Assembly: GCA_963805325.1 (NCBI GenBank)
Contig: CAWDTS010000005.1
Coordinates: forward strand, 167,454 to 231,453
Origin: DASWJZ01 sp963805325
GTDB taxonomy: Bacteria > Pseudomonadota > Alphaproteobacteria > Rhizobiales > Afifellaceae
Direction: 5' to 3'
Length of the DNA: 64,000 bases
This document shows positions 34,306-42,922 of the stretch, piece by piece. Below the pieces are notes generated by a model. It was not told where the DNA came from. It ran no database searches and worked only from the letters and a program-made list of their open reading frames with translations. Within the stretch, counting starts at the first letter, position 1. Each line of letters starts with the position of its first letter. A program made the translations under genes and the position numbers.

Positions 34306-34991
34306 TGCCGACGGTCGATCTTGCCGAGACATCTCTCCGCGAGCTGAACAGCGCGCTGCATGCGCTGCGCGAAGGGACGAACGAGGTCGACTGGCTCGTG
34401 GTCAATCCGAAAGGCCGGCATGCGGTCGCGGTCGGCGTCGACGCGCCGATCTCCGTCGAGATCAAGGGCAGCGTCGGATATTACTGCGCCGGCATGAACA
34501 AGGATGCGACGATCGTGGTCGACGGCAGCGCCGGGCCGGGCGTTGCCGAGAACATGATGTCCGGCAAGGTGGTGATACGCGGCGATGCCAGCCAGTACGC
34601 CGGCGCGACCGGGCGGGGCGGCCTTCTCGTCATCGAGGGCAATGCCTCGTCGCGCTGTGGCATCTCGATGAAGGGCATTGACATCGTTGTTAAGGGCAAT
34701 ATCGGCCACATGTCGGCCTTCATGGCGCAGTCCGGCAATCTGGTCGTGCTCGGCGATGCCGGCGACGCGCTCGGCGATTCCATCTACGAGGCGCGGCTCT
34801 TCGTCCGCGGCACGGTGAAGAGCCTCGGCGCCGATTGCGTCGAGAAGGAAATGCGCCCCGAGCACGAGGCGATCCTGGCGGAGCTGCTGCAGAAGGCCGG
34901 CGTCGAAGGGGTGAAGCCGGTTGAATTCCGACGCTATGGTTCGGCGCGCAAGCTCTACACCTTCAACATCGACAATGCCGATGCCTACTGA
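34305..34991 (+). CDS. glxC: GlxC-type GXGXG-domain protein (glutamate-synthase-like subunit)
   Basis: The 228-residue protein is built of a right-handed beta-helix like the C-terminal GXGXG domain of glutamate synthase: VEIKGSVGYYCAGMNKDATI, DGSAGPGVAENMMSGKVVIRG, YAGATGRGGLLVIEGNASSR, DALGDSIYEARLFVRG. It has no catalytic residues of its own and links the amidotransferase and FMN subunits. It starts at the last base of the glxB stop and ends 9 bases before glxD. MgsB of the N-methylglutamate pathway has the same build, so the two roles cannot be told apart here. Confidence 0.88.
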   Translation: MPTVDLAETSLRELNSALHALREGTNEVDWLVVNPKGRHAVAVGVDAPISVEIKGSVGYYCAGMNKDATIVVDGSAGPGVAENMMSGKVVIRGDASQYAGATGRGGLLVIEGNASSRCGISMKGIDIVVKGNIGHMSAFMAQSGNLVVLGDAGDALGDSIYEARLFVRGTVKSLGADCVEKEMRPEHEAILAELLQKAGVEGVKPVEFRRYGSARKLYTFNIDNADAY

Positions 34992-35000
34992 CGGCGACGA

Positions 35001-36329
35001 ATGACCTACACGAACCCTCCCACCACGCCGCGGCCGTCGGCGACCTTCGACGACTACACGCTGTCGGAGATCCGCCGCGCGGCGATCACCGGCATCTACG
35101 ACATCCGTGGAGGCGGGGCGAAGCGGAAGCTGCCCAACTTCGACGATCTGCTCTTTCTGGGCGCCTCCATCTCGCGCTACCCGCTTGAGGGCTACCGCGA
35201 GCGCTGCGGCACCGACGTCGTGCTCGGTACGCGCTTCGCCAAAAAACCGATCGAGCTCAAGATACCGATCACCATCGCCGGCATGAGCTTCGGCTCGCTC
35301 TCCGCGCAGGCGAAGGAGGCGCTCGGCCGCGGTGCGACGATCGCCGGCACGTCGACGACGACCGGCGACGGCGGCATGACGCAGGAGGAGCGCGGGCACT
35401 CCAAGCAGCTCGTCTATCAGTACCTGCCGTCGCGCTACGGAATGAACCCCGACGATCTTCGCGCCGCCGACGCAATCGAGGTCGTCGTCGGGCAGGGCGC
35501 CAAGCCGGGCGGCGGCGGCATGCTCCTCGGCCAGAAAATCTCCGATCGGGTCGCGGAGATGCGCACGCTGCCGAAGGGCATCGACCAGCGCTCGGCCTGC
35601 CGCCATCCCGACTGGACCGGGCCTGACGACATGGAAATCAAGATCCAGGAACTCCGCGAGATCACCGACTGGGAGAAGCCGATCTATGTAAAGATCGGCG
35701 GCGCGCGCCCCTATTACGACGTGGCGCTGGCGGTGAAGGCCGGCGCCGACGTTGTCGTCGTCGACGGCATGCAGGGCGGCACGGCGGCGACGCAGGAGGT
35801 CTTCATCGAGCATGTCGGCCAGCCGACACTCGCCTGCATCCGCCCGGCGGTGCAGGCGCTGCAGGAACTCGGCATGCACCGGAAGGTGCAGCTCGTCGTC
35901 TCCGGCGGCATCCGCTCCGGCGCGGACGTGGCGAAGGCGCTGGCGCTTGGCGCGGACGCCGTGTCGATCGGCACCGCGGCATTGGTCGCGCTTGGCGACA
36001 ACGATCCGGCGCTCGACGAGGAATACCGCAAGCTCGGCACGCGCGCCGGCTGCTACGACGATTGGCACGAGGGGCGCGATCCGGCCGGTATCACCACGCA
36101 GGACCCGGAACTCGCCCAACGCCTTGATCCTATCCGCGCCGGTCGCCGGCTCGCCAACTACCTGAAGGTGATGACGCTCGAGGCGCAGACCATCGCGCGC
36201 GCCTGCGGCAAGAACCACGTGCACAATTTGGAGCCGGAGGACCTCTGCGCGCTCACCATCGAGGCGGCGGCGATGGCACGCGTGCCGCTTTCGGGGACGA
36301 GCTGGATACCGGGGCAGGGGGGTCTCTAG
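35001..36329 (+). CDS. glxD: GlxD-type FMN-binding glutamate synthase family protein
   Basis: The 442-residue TIM-barrel subunit has FMN-binding and glutamate-synthase motifs: ITIAGMSFGSLSAQAKEALGRG, GTSTTTGDGGMTQEERGHS, GQGAKPGGGGMLLGQK, KIGGARPYYDVALAVKAGAD, VVDGMQGGTAATQEVF and SGGIRSGADVAKALALGADA. It forms the synthase core with GlxB and GlxC. MgsC of N-methylglutamate synthase is the alternative reading. The genes for the matching N-methylglutamate dehydrogenase are not in the window. Confidence 0.9.
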   Translation: MTYTNPPTTPRPSATFDDYTLSEIRRAAITGIYDIRGGGAKRKLPNFDDLLFLGASISRYPLEGYRERCGTDVVLGTRFAKKPIELKIPITIAGMSFGSLSAQAKEALGRGATIAGTSTTTGDGGMTQEERGHSKQLVYQYLPSRYGMNPDDLRAADAIEVVVGQGAKPGGGGMLLGQKISDRVAEMRTLPKGIDQRSACRHPDWTGPDDMEIKIQELREITDWEKPIYVKIGGARPYYDVALAVKAGADVVVVDGMQGGTAATQEVFIEHVGQPTLACIRPAVQALQELGMHRKVQLVVSGGIRSGADVAKALALGADAVSIGTAALVALGDNDPALDEEYRKLGTRAGCYDDWHEGRDPAGITTQDPELAQRLDPIRAGRRLANYLKVMTLEAQTIARACGKNHVHNLEPEDLCALTIEAAAMARVPLSGTSWIPGQGGL

Positions 36330-36370
36330 CTGGGCTGTTGCGGTCAGTCGGGTGTTGCTCGGTCCATGCA

Positions 36371-36404
36371 GTCGTCATGCCGGGTGAGGCCCGGCAATGA
36401 CGAC
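36371..36404. repeat. REP-like palindrome between glxD and glnT
   Basis: The bases gtcgtcatgccggg and gcccggcaatgacgac pair over about 14 positions with one bulge around a 4-base loop (tgag). This GTCATgCCGGG...CCCGGcaATGAC wording is common to alphaproteobacterial short palindromic repeats. It lies in the 130-base gap before glnT and may weaken read-through from glxD. Confidence 0.7.
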
Positions 36405-36459
36405 ATGAATTCAGGTAGCCGTTCTCGCTGGGATGGCTCAGGGGCAGGGGGAGAGTTCC

Positions 36460-37767
36460 ATGGCAGGTGATCTCGCAAAGATCGCGAAGGACCGCGGCAT
36501 CCGCTACTTCATGATCTCGTTCACCGACCTTTTCGGCGGACAGCGCGCGAAGCTCGTGCCGGCCGCGGCGATCGCCGACATGCAGAAGGACGGCGCCGGT
36601 TTCGCCGGCTTCGCCACCTGGCTCGACATGACGCCGGCGCATCCGGACCTTTTCGCCATGCCGGACCCCGATTCCGTCGTCCAGCTGCCGTGGAAGAAGG
36701 AGGTCGCGTGGGTTGCGGCCGACGGCGTCATGGACGGCAAGCCCGTGGAGCAGGCGCCGCGCTTCGTCCTGAAGAAGGTCGTCGCCGCCGCCGCGGCGCA
36801 AGGGCTGCGCATGCGCTCCGGCGTTGAGGCGGAGTTCTTTCTCATCACCAAGGACGGGCAGGCGATCTCCGACGAATACGACACCGCGACGAAGCCTTGC
36901 TACGACCAGCAGGCGCTGATGCGGCGATACGACGTGATTGCCGAGATCTGCGACAACATGCAGATCCTCGGCTGGGGGCCTTATCAGAACGACCACGAGG
37001 ACGCGAACGGCCAGTTCGAGATGAACTGGAATTTCGCTGACGCGCTCGTCACCGCCGACCGCCATTCCTTCTTCAAGTTCATGGTGAAATCAGTCGCCGA
37101 GAAGCACGGTCTGCGAGCCACTTTCATGCCGAAGCCGTTTGCAGGGCTGACCGGCTCCGGCTGTCACGTGCACCTTTCGATCTGGGACAAGGCGGGAAAG
37201 AAGAACACCTTCGCCGACGAGCGTGACGATCTGGGCCTGTCGGCGCAGGGTTATCATTTCCTCGGCGGCATCATGAGCCATGCGGTCGGCATGGCGGCGA
37301 TCACCAACCCGACGGTGAACAGCTACAAGCGCATCAACGCGCCGCGCACGGTCTCCGGCGCGACCTGGTCGCCGAATTCCATCACCTGGACTGGCAACAA
37401 CCGCACCCACATGGTGCGCGTGCCGGGGCCGGGCCGCTTTGAGCTGCGCCTCCCGGACGGCGCCGCCAACCCCTATCTCCTGCAGGCCGCGGTCCTCGCC
37501 GCCGGCATCGACGGAATCACAACCAAGGCCGATCCGGGCAAGCGCCTCGACATCGACATGTACGCCGAGGGGCACAAGGCGAAGGGCGCGCCGAAGCTGC
37601 CGCTCAACCTTCTCGACGCGCTGCGCGCCTTTGACAAGGACAAGGGTCTCAGGAGCGCGCTCGGCGAGGATTTCGCGGCGTCCTATTTGAAGCTCAAACA
37701 CCAGGAATGGAATTCCTACGTCTCGCATTTCACCGAGTGGGAGCGAGCCAACACGCTCGACATCTGA
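36460..37767 (+). CDS. glnT: type III glutamine synthetase-like protein (GlnT/GmaS family)
   Basis: The 435-residue enzyme has the N-terminal KYxxxSFTDLFGGQRAKLVP-like start (IRYFMISFTDLFGGQRAKLVP), metal and substrate motifs RSGVEAEFFLI, NGQFEMNWNF, GSGCHVHLSIWD and the RVPGPGRFELRLPDGAANPYL block. Start: the ATG at 36460 has a GGGGGAG ribosome site and gives the usual family length; an ATG at 36433 is less likely. It makes glutamine, or gamma-glutamylmethylamide if it is GmaS, which is homologous. Next to amt and glxBCD it fits scavenging of ammonium or methylamine nitrogen. Confidence 0.88.
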   Translation: MAGDLAKIAKDRGIRYFMISFTDLFGGQRAKLVPAAAIADMQKDGAGFAGFATWLDMTPAHPDLFAMPDPDSVVQLPWKKEVAWVAADGVMDGKPVEQAPRFVLKKVVAAAAAQGLRMRSGVEAEFFLITKDGQAISDEYDTATKPCYDQQALMRRYDVIAEICDNMQILGWGPYQNDHEDANGQFEMNWNFADALVTADRHSFFKFMVKSVAEKHGLRATFMPKPFAGLTGSGCHVHLSIWDKAGKKNTFADERDDLGLSAQGYHFLGGIMSHAVGMAAITNPTVNSYKRINAPRTVSGATWSPNSITWTGNNRTHMVRVPGPGRFELRLPDGAANPYLLQAAVLAAGIDGITTKADPGKRLDIDMYAEGHKAKGAPKLPLNLLDALRAFDKDKGLRSALGEDFAASYLKLKHQEWNSYVSHFTEWERANTLDI

Positions 37768-37804
37768 GGCCGAAGCGGGCGGTTCTAACCGGCGGGTCAT
37801 TGAT

Positions 37805-37906
37805 TCGATCGAGCGCGTCCGCGCCCTTGCCGCTCTCTGCCTCGACGCACTCGGCTATGAGGGCAAAGCCTTCTGACTCCGCAAACCGAGCGACGGCTTC
37901 TCGCCG
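37805..37906 (-). pseudogene. remnant of a serine recombinase (resolvase) N-terminal domain
   Basis: About 34 residues read REAVARFAESEGFALIAECV followed by EAESGKGADALDR, a block typical of the resolvase catalytic domain after its first helix. The catalytic Ser region before it and the rest of the protein after it are missing. It lies in the 346-base gap between glnT and the transporter-signalling fusion; the remainder of that gap shows nothing else I can support. It hints at a past mobile element here. Confidence 0.45.
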
Positions 37907-38113
37907 ATACCCCATATCGGGGCAGCCAATGCGTCGTTCGCCGGCAGCGCGCCCTGCTCGTCGCGGTTTGAGGGCGACGTCCGCGAGTGACTCTCTGCGG
38001 CACGTTGATGAGCGTTGGGGCAATCATTGAGGTGCCAACAATGGCCCCTGCAGGGCGCGCCCGCGGCAATTCCTCCCGAAAGCCAGGCAAATCACGCGTA
38101 GTTCCAAGCGGGC

Positions 38114-41100
38114 TTGGTAACCGTGAAAGGGCGACGTGACGGCTGGAGAGCTGTTTTACAATTCTCGGTCGCTATCGTGTTTTGGGTCCAAAGCGAGTTG
38201 GTCAGAGTGGAATTCCCGGCTGACGCCAGCGGCGTTGCACTACCCCATCCGAGAACGCTGGGTTGGTTCGGCACGACCGCCCTCGCGATGGGTGGCAGCA
38301 ATCAGATGATCTTTCTGATCACCGCGCTTTTCGTGGGCCAGGGAGATATTCTCGGGCAGGGCAGCGCGGCCGTGCCGTTGTTGATCATCGGCGTCCTCCT
38401 CGGCTGGGCCGCCGCCCCCGCATGGACCGAGCTCGTGCTCATGTGGCCGAACCGGGTGGGCGGGATCGCCGCCGCTTGCGCGGAGGCGTTCCGTCCCTAC
38501 AACCCTGTGCTCGCGGCGCTGACCGGCACCTGTTACTGGTGGGGCTGGGTGCCGACCTGCGGGCTAACGGCGCTGCTCTCGGCGTCCGCCATCCAGCAAT
38601 GGTACCTGCCGGCGCTTCCCGTCGAACTGGTCGCCGTCATACTTGTGCTGTTCTTCACCGGCGTGAACATGTGCGGGGTGAGGTGGATCGCGGGGCTCGC
38701 GATGCCGGTGGCGACTGCTTCCGCCACGCTCGCCTTCCTTTCATCCCTCGTTCCAATTCTAAGCGGCTCGGTCGATTGGCGGCAGGCGACCGATTTTACC
38801 TTGCGGACGCCCTTCGACGGCATATTCGGCGGCGTCACTTCGGTGATGGCAGGTCTCTACCTGATCGGCTTTGCCGCGCCGGCGTTCGAGGCCGCCGCCT
38901 GCCATGTCGGCGAAACGATCAACCCGAACCGCAACGTGCCGCGCGCCATGCTCGCCGCGGCCGCGATGGCCGGCGTCTATTTCATCGTCCTGCCGGTCGT
39001 GTGGCTTGGCGTGCTTGGTCCCGAGCCGCTCGGCCGCGACCTTGCGACCGTTCTCGGCCCGACCTTCGCGCCGCTCCTCGGCAGCTTCGGGAAGGCGGCA
39101 GCCATCTGGTTCATCATGCTCAACATGTTCCACGGCACGATGCAGCCGCTGGCCGGCGCGGCGCGCACGCTGTCGCAACTTAGCGACGACGGGCTGCTCC
39201 CCCGCTTCCTTGGCCGGCGCTTGAAGGCGACCGACTGCCCCTGGGCGGCGACATCGCTCACCGCTGGCTCGGCGATCATCTTCCTCGTTGCCGGCGATCC
39301 GGTCTGGATGATCGCCGCAGCGAACTTCACGTATCTGATCGGCATCTGCATGCCGAACGTCGCGGCGTGGCTCTTGCGGCGCGATCTGCCGAAAGCGGCA
39401 CGCCCCTACCGCGCGCCGCGCGGCACCATCGTGCTCGGCGTTCTTGCGGCCGCGGTCTGGCTGCTGACCTCCATCCTTGGCTTTCAGCAGTTCGGCCTGC
39501 CGACGGTGCTCTTCGCCTTGGTGCTCGCCTATTCGGGGGCAGCCCTCTACGCATGGCGCAAGATCGAGGATCGGCTTCGCGCCGGGCTTCCGGCTTTGGC
39601 GCAGACCCTGCACCTCAAGCTGACCGGCGCCATGCTTTTCGTCCTGATCCTCGACGGCGCCGGCTACTTCATGGCCGTCAGCAGTGTTTCCGGAGACGAG
39701 AGGGTGCTCGTCGCGGTGCTGGAGGACATCTTCGTCGCCGTTGCCCTGCTCACGATAAGCGTTGGCCTGATTCTGCCTGGAATGATCACCTACTCGGCGA
39801 CGCAGGTGAGCAGTGCCGCCAAGCGACTGACGTCGGGAACGCTCCGCGAGTTCTCGCTGGCGATGGCCGCCTTGGGGCGCGGCGATCTCGACGCCGCGCA
39901 TGCTTCGGTGAACATCGTCCCGGTCAAACCCAATTCCCACGACGAGCTCGGCGAGATGGCAGAGAGCTTCAATGTCCTGCAGGAGGAGGTCAGGGACGCG
40001 GCCCTCAGCCTGGACGAGGCGCGCGAGAATCTACGGACGGCCCGCGCAGAACTGATCGCCAGGCATGAATACATCGCCTTTCTTGCGCATCACGATGGGC
40101 TGACGAACCTGCCCAACCGGCAAGCCCTCGCTGGACGGCTCGCGGAAGCTTCCAATCGGGCGCGTGCAAACGGCACAAGCTTCGCCGTGCTCAGCGTCGA
40201 CCTCGATTCCTTCAAGGAAGCCAATGACGTCTTCGGTCATGTCGTTGGCGACGAGCTCTTGTGTGCCTTAGCGCTGCGGTTGCAGAGCGCCGCCCAGGGC
40301 GCCTTCGTCGCGCGTGTCGGTGGCGACGAATTCACTTTTGTTTTGGATGGCGAGCAGCCGGCGGGCTCGGAGGCATTGGCCGATCGCCTGCTCAAGGTGA
40401 TGGCGGATCCCTTCGAGATTCAGGGGCAACAGATCTCGATCGGGCTCAGCATCGGGGTGGCGACCTATCCGAGAGACGCGGATCGATGCCATGGCGCTCC
40501 TCGCCAATGCCGACGCTGCGCTCTATCGCGCTAAGGCCGATGGCGGCCATATGGCACGCTATTTCGATCCCGACATGGATCGCCGCCTGCGCGAGCGCTA
40601 CGCAATGCAGAATGACCTGCGCACGGCGATTGCGCACGACGAACTCCTTCTGCACTACCAGCCGCAGGCGCGCATCGATGGAAAGGTCTTCGGATTCGAA
40701 GCGCTCTTGCGCTGGCAAAGCGCCAAATATGATCTTGTCCTGCCCGGCAAATTCATTCCTCTCGCGGAGCAGAACGGCACGATCGTGGAGATCGGCGAAT
40801 GGACGCTTCGTGAGGCGTGTCGCGAGGCTGCGACGTGGGCTTCTCCGCTGCAAATCAGCGTCAACCTGTCGCCCGTGCAGTTCCGCTACGGAGACTTGGC
40901 GGGTCTCGTTCATCTGATTCTGCTCGAGACTGGCCTGCGGCCCGGACGCTTGGAACTGGAGATCACCGAAGGAGTCCTGATCAGTGATCCATCGCGCGCT
41001 TTGTCGATCCTGCGGCGATTGAAGGCGCTCGGTGTGAAGATCGCGATGGACGATTTCGGAACCGGCTTCGCTTCGATGTCGTCGCTCCAGTCCTTTCCGT

Positions 41101-41378
41101 TCGACAAGATCAAGATTGACCGGACCTTTGTATCCGGCGTGGAATCCGATGCGCAGTCGGCTGCAATTGTGCGCGCAATCGTGGGTCTTGGGAATGCCCT
41201 CAAGATGCCCGTCATCGCGGAGGGGGTCGAAACTGAGGGCGAACGCCAGTTCCTGATACGGGAGGGCTGTCACGAAATGCAGGGCTATCTCATCGGCCGC
41301 CCCGGACCCATTAGTGGCTTTGCCGGACTGACGCGCGGCCTTCTTGGCAATGCGATTCAAGCCGCTGCCGTTGCATGA
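38114..41378 (+). CDS. APC-type amino-acid permease fused to HAMP, GGDEF and EAL domains, one frameshift
   Basis: Corrected length is about 1087 residues. Order: an APC superfamily transporter of about 12 helices (residues about 45-490; TLGWFGTTALAMGGSNQMIF, GLYLIGFAAPAFEAAACHVG, AKAAAIW-like GKAAAIWFIMLNMFHGTMQPLAGA); two more helices around a short outer loop (about 500-575); HAMP (NSHDELGEMAESFNVLQEEV); a coiled linker; GGDEF (GLTNLPNRQAL, RVGGDEF at 736-740, without an RxxD I-site); EAL (GFEALLRW, NLSPVQFR, LEITEGVL, AMDDFGTGFASM, IAEGVET). The frame shifts near 40478-40484 between GGDEF and EAL. All EAL metal and catalytic motifs are present. Start codon unsure (TTG 38114, or GTG 38123 or 38207). 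Likely a membrane c-di-GMP enzyme governed by a solute-carrier module. Confidence 0.85.
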
Positions 41379-41583
41379 GGCTGCCCGGAGAAAATTCGGC
41401 TTGTGGCGCATACAGGCGGATGCGCCTTCGGCGATACGGGAAACCAGGCGATTGCCCGTGGCGCGTCATTCGTTCGCGGTGACGCTGATCGCGATGCAGG
41501 GATTCGACGGGGCCGCGCGCGATTCTCGTTCGCCGAAGCCATAGAGAATGCGTGGGTGGGAAACGGCCATCCCAAATTCCTGC

Positions 41584-42423
41584 TCAGGCGGTGGCGATGA
41601 AATCCAGGACGGCGCGGTTGAAAGCCGCCGGGTTCGCGCGGTGCATGCCGTGCGCGGCGTTCGGGATCACGACAGTCTCGGGAATAGCGGCATTGCAGGC
41701 GCGCATCGCGTCGAACCCCATCGCGTAGCGCCGCGGGCTCTTCTCGCCGCGGACGAGAAGCAGCGGGAAGGCGAATTTCGCGATGTCTTCGCACATGATG
41801 CCGGGAAGCTCGCCGCTGTCGTTCGATGTGCCGAGGTTGTCGAGCAGGATCGTCTGCTGAAGCGTCGACATCGCGTCCCAGCCGCCGGGGCCGTTGAAGG
41901 CTTCGACGAATTCTCGCGCAGCCTTGATCGTGTCGCCCGACGCCATGTTCTCGTGCAGTTTCGCGAAAACGGCTTCGAGCTCGCGCGCCGCGACGCGAGC
42001 CTCCGGCGTATCGGGCAGAAGGGCTTCGAGGCCGCGCGGCTCGGCGAGGACGAGACTGCGAACGAGATCGGGATGGTCGCGCGCCACCATGTAGGCGACG
42101 CCGCCCCCGCGCGAGTGACCGACGAGGTGAACCTTGCCGAGGTCGAGCGCGGCGATGAAGGCTGCGACGTCGGCCGCGTGTTGCGACAGCGAAAAGTCGT
42201 CGCCATTGCCGTCCCAGCGTTCGGGGAAATAGTGGCGGAGGCTCGGCGCAAAAACGCGATAGCTTCGCGAAAAGTCGGGAATCTGGCTGGCCCAGCTCCG
42301 GTAGTCGTTGAGCGAGCCGTGGAGCAGAACCAGCGGCGCACCGGTTCCTGTCACCTGGTAGGCGAGGGGATAGCCGCCGATCTCGACGGTGTCCAAACCC
42401 TCCGGAATTGGCCATTTCGCCAT
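41584..42423 (-). CDS. alpha/beta hydrolase
   Basis: The 279-residue alpha/beta hydrolase has the oxyanion strand APLVLLHGSLNDYRSW, the nucleophile elbow VGHSRGGGVAY (Ser), an acid region around LLLVRGEKSPRRY and the His in PNAAHGMHRANP. It has the length and motifs of small esterases or C-C hydrolases. ATG 42423 (MAKWPIPEGLDTVEIGG) is chosen over an ATG 18 bases upstream. It is convergent with the transporter-signalling fusion, from which a 205-base gap without visible features separates it. No operon partner is apparent. Confidence 0.88.
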   Translation of the reverse strand: MAKWPIPEGLDTVEIGGYPLAYQVTGTGAPLVLLHGSLNDYRSWASQIPDFSRSYRVFAPSLRHYFPERWDGNGDDFSLSQHAADVAAFIAALDLGKVHLVGHSRGGGVAYMVARDHPDLVRSLVLAEPRGLEALLPDTPEARVAARELEAVFAKLHENMASGDTIKAAREFVEAFNGPGGWDAMSTLQQTILLDNLGTSNDSGELPGIMCEDIAKFAFPLLLVRGEKSPRRYAMGFDAMRACNAAIPETVVIPNAAHGMHRANPAAFNRAVLDFIATA

Positions 42424-42514
42424 CGTCGGTTCCCCTCTCACGCATCGTTCCGAAAGTGGCCGCGTTGGCTCATTCGATCAATCGCTCCGTTGCAGCGCGA
42501 TCGACCCGATTGGC

Positions 42515-42910
42515 CTATTCGACGAAGACCTCCTCACGCCGTCGGCGCCCTTCATGAGCGGCGACCTTCCTTTGGCATGTTCATGGAGCCGGGCCCCAAT
42601 CCCGTCTTCTATATCGGCGAGCTGCTATATCGGCGAGCTCGGCCCGATGCTGAGCTCCAATCGGCGGATTCCGAATATCGGGCCGCGCATGAGCATCGTG
42701 GACAACACAGGTGCGTTGCTTGGTCGCGTTGGAGGATGCTGTGCCGGCCTCGGCCGCGGGCAGTTCGTGGCTCCGCACGGCATTGCGGTTGACTCCCACG
42801 GCGATGTCTATATCGGCGAGGTGGCGCACACGGCATGGTCCGCCGTGTTCCCCGACACTCCGCGGCCGAGTCCGGTGCGGAGCCTGCGCAAACTGATTCG
42901 ACTCGACTGA
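42515..42910 (+). pseudogene. C-terminal remnant of an NHL/SMP-30-like beta-propeller protein
   Basis: Two frames hold the end of an NHL-repeat protein: SFGMFMEPGPNPVFYIGEL, then GPMLSSNRRIPNIGPRMSIV, DNTGALLGRVGG and GQFVAPHGIAVDSHGDVYIG, EVAHTAWSAVFPD, ending SLRKLIRLD. The frame breaks at a 16-base tandem duplication (42609-42624 and 42625-42640, ctatatcggcgagct plus g or c). Removing one copy rejoins the two parts. The N-terminal three quarters are absent. It sits between the hydrolase and the malonyl-CoA decarboxylase gene. Confidence 0.65.
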
Positions 42911-42922
42911 CGGTGTTCACGC

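Noticed and set aside
34287..36224. Very long open frame of 645 codons on the minus strand opposite glxC and glxD
   Set aside because: It is a mirror of GC-rich coding on the plus strand: no known domain, no ribosome site, and the plus-strand frames carry clear glutamate-synthase motifs.
38759..39940. Minus-strand frame opposite the permease part of the fusion
   Set aside because: Arg/Asp/Gly-rich shadow with no domain.
41379..41583. Short plus-strand frame after the EAL domain (41344-41544)
   Set aside because: It overlaps the EAL end, has no ribosome site and no recognisable sequence.
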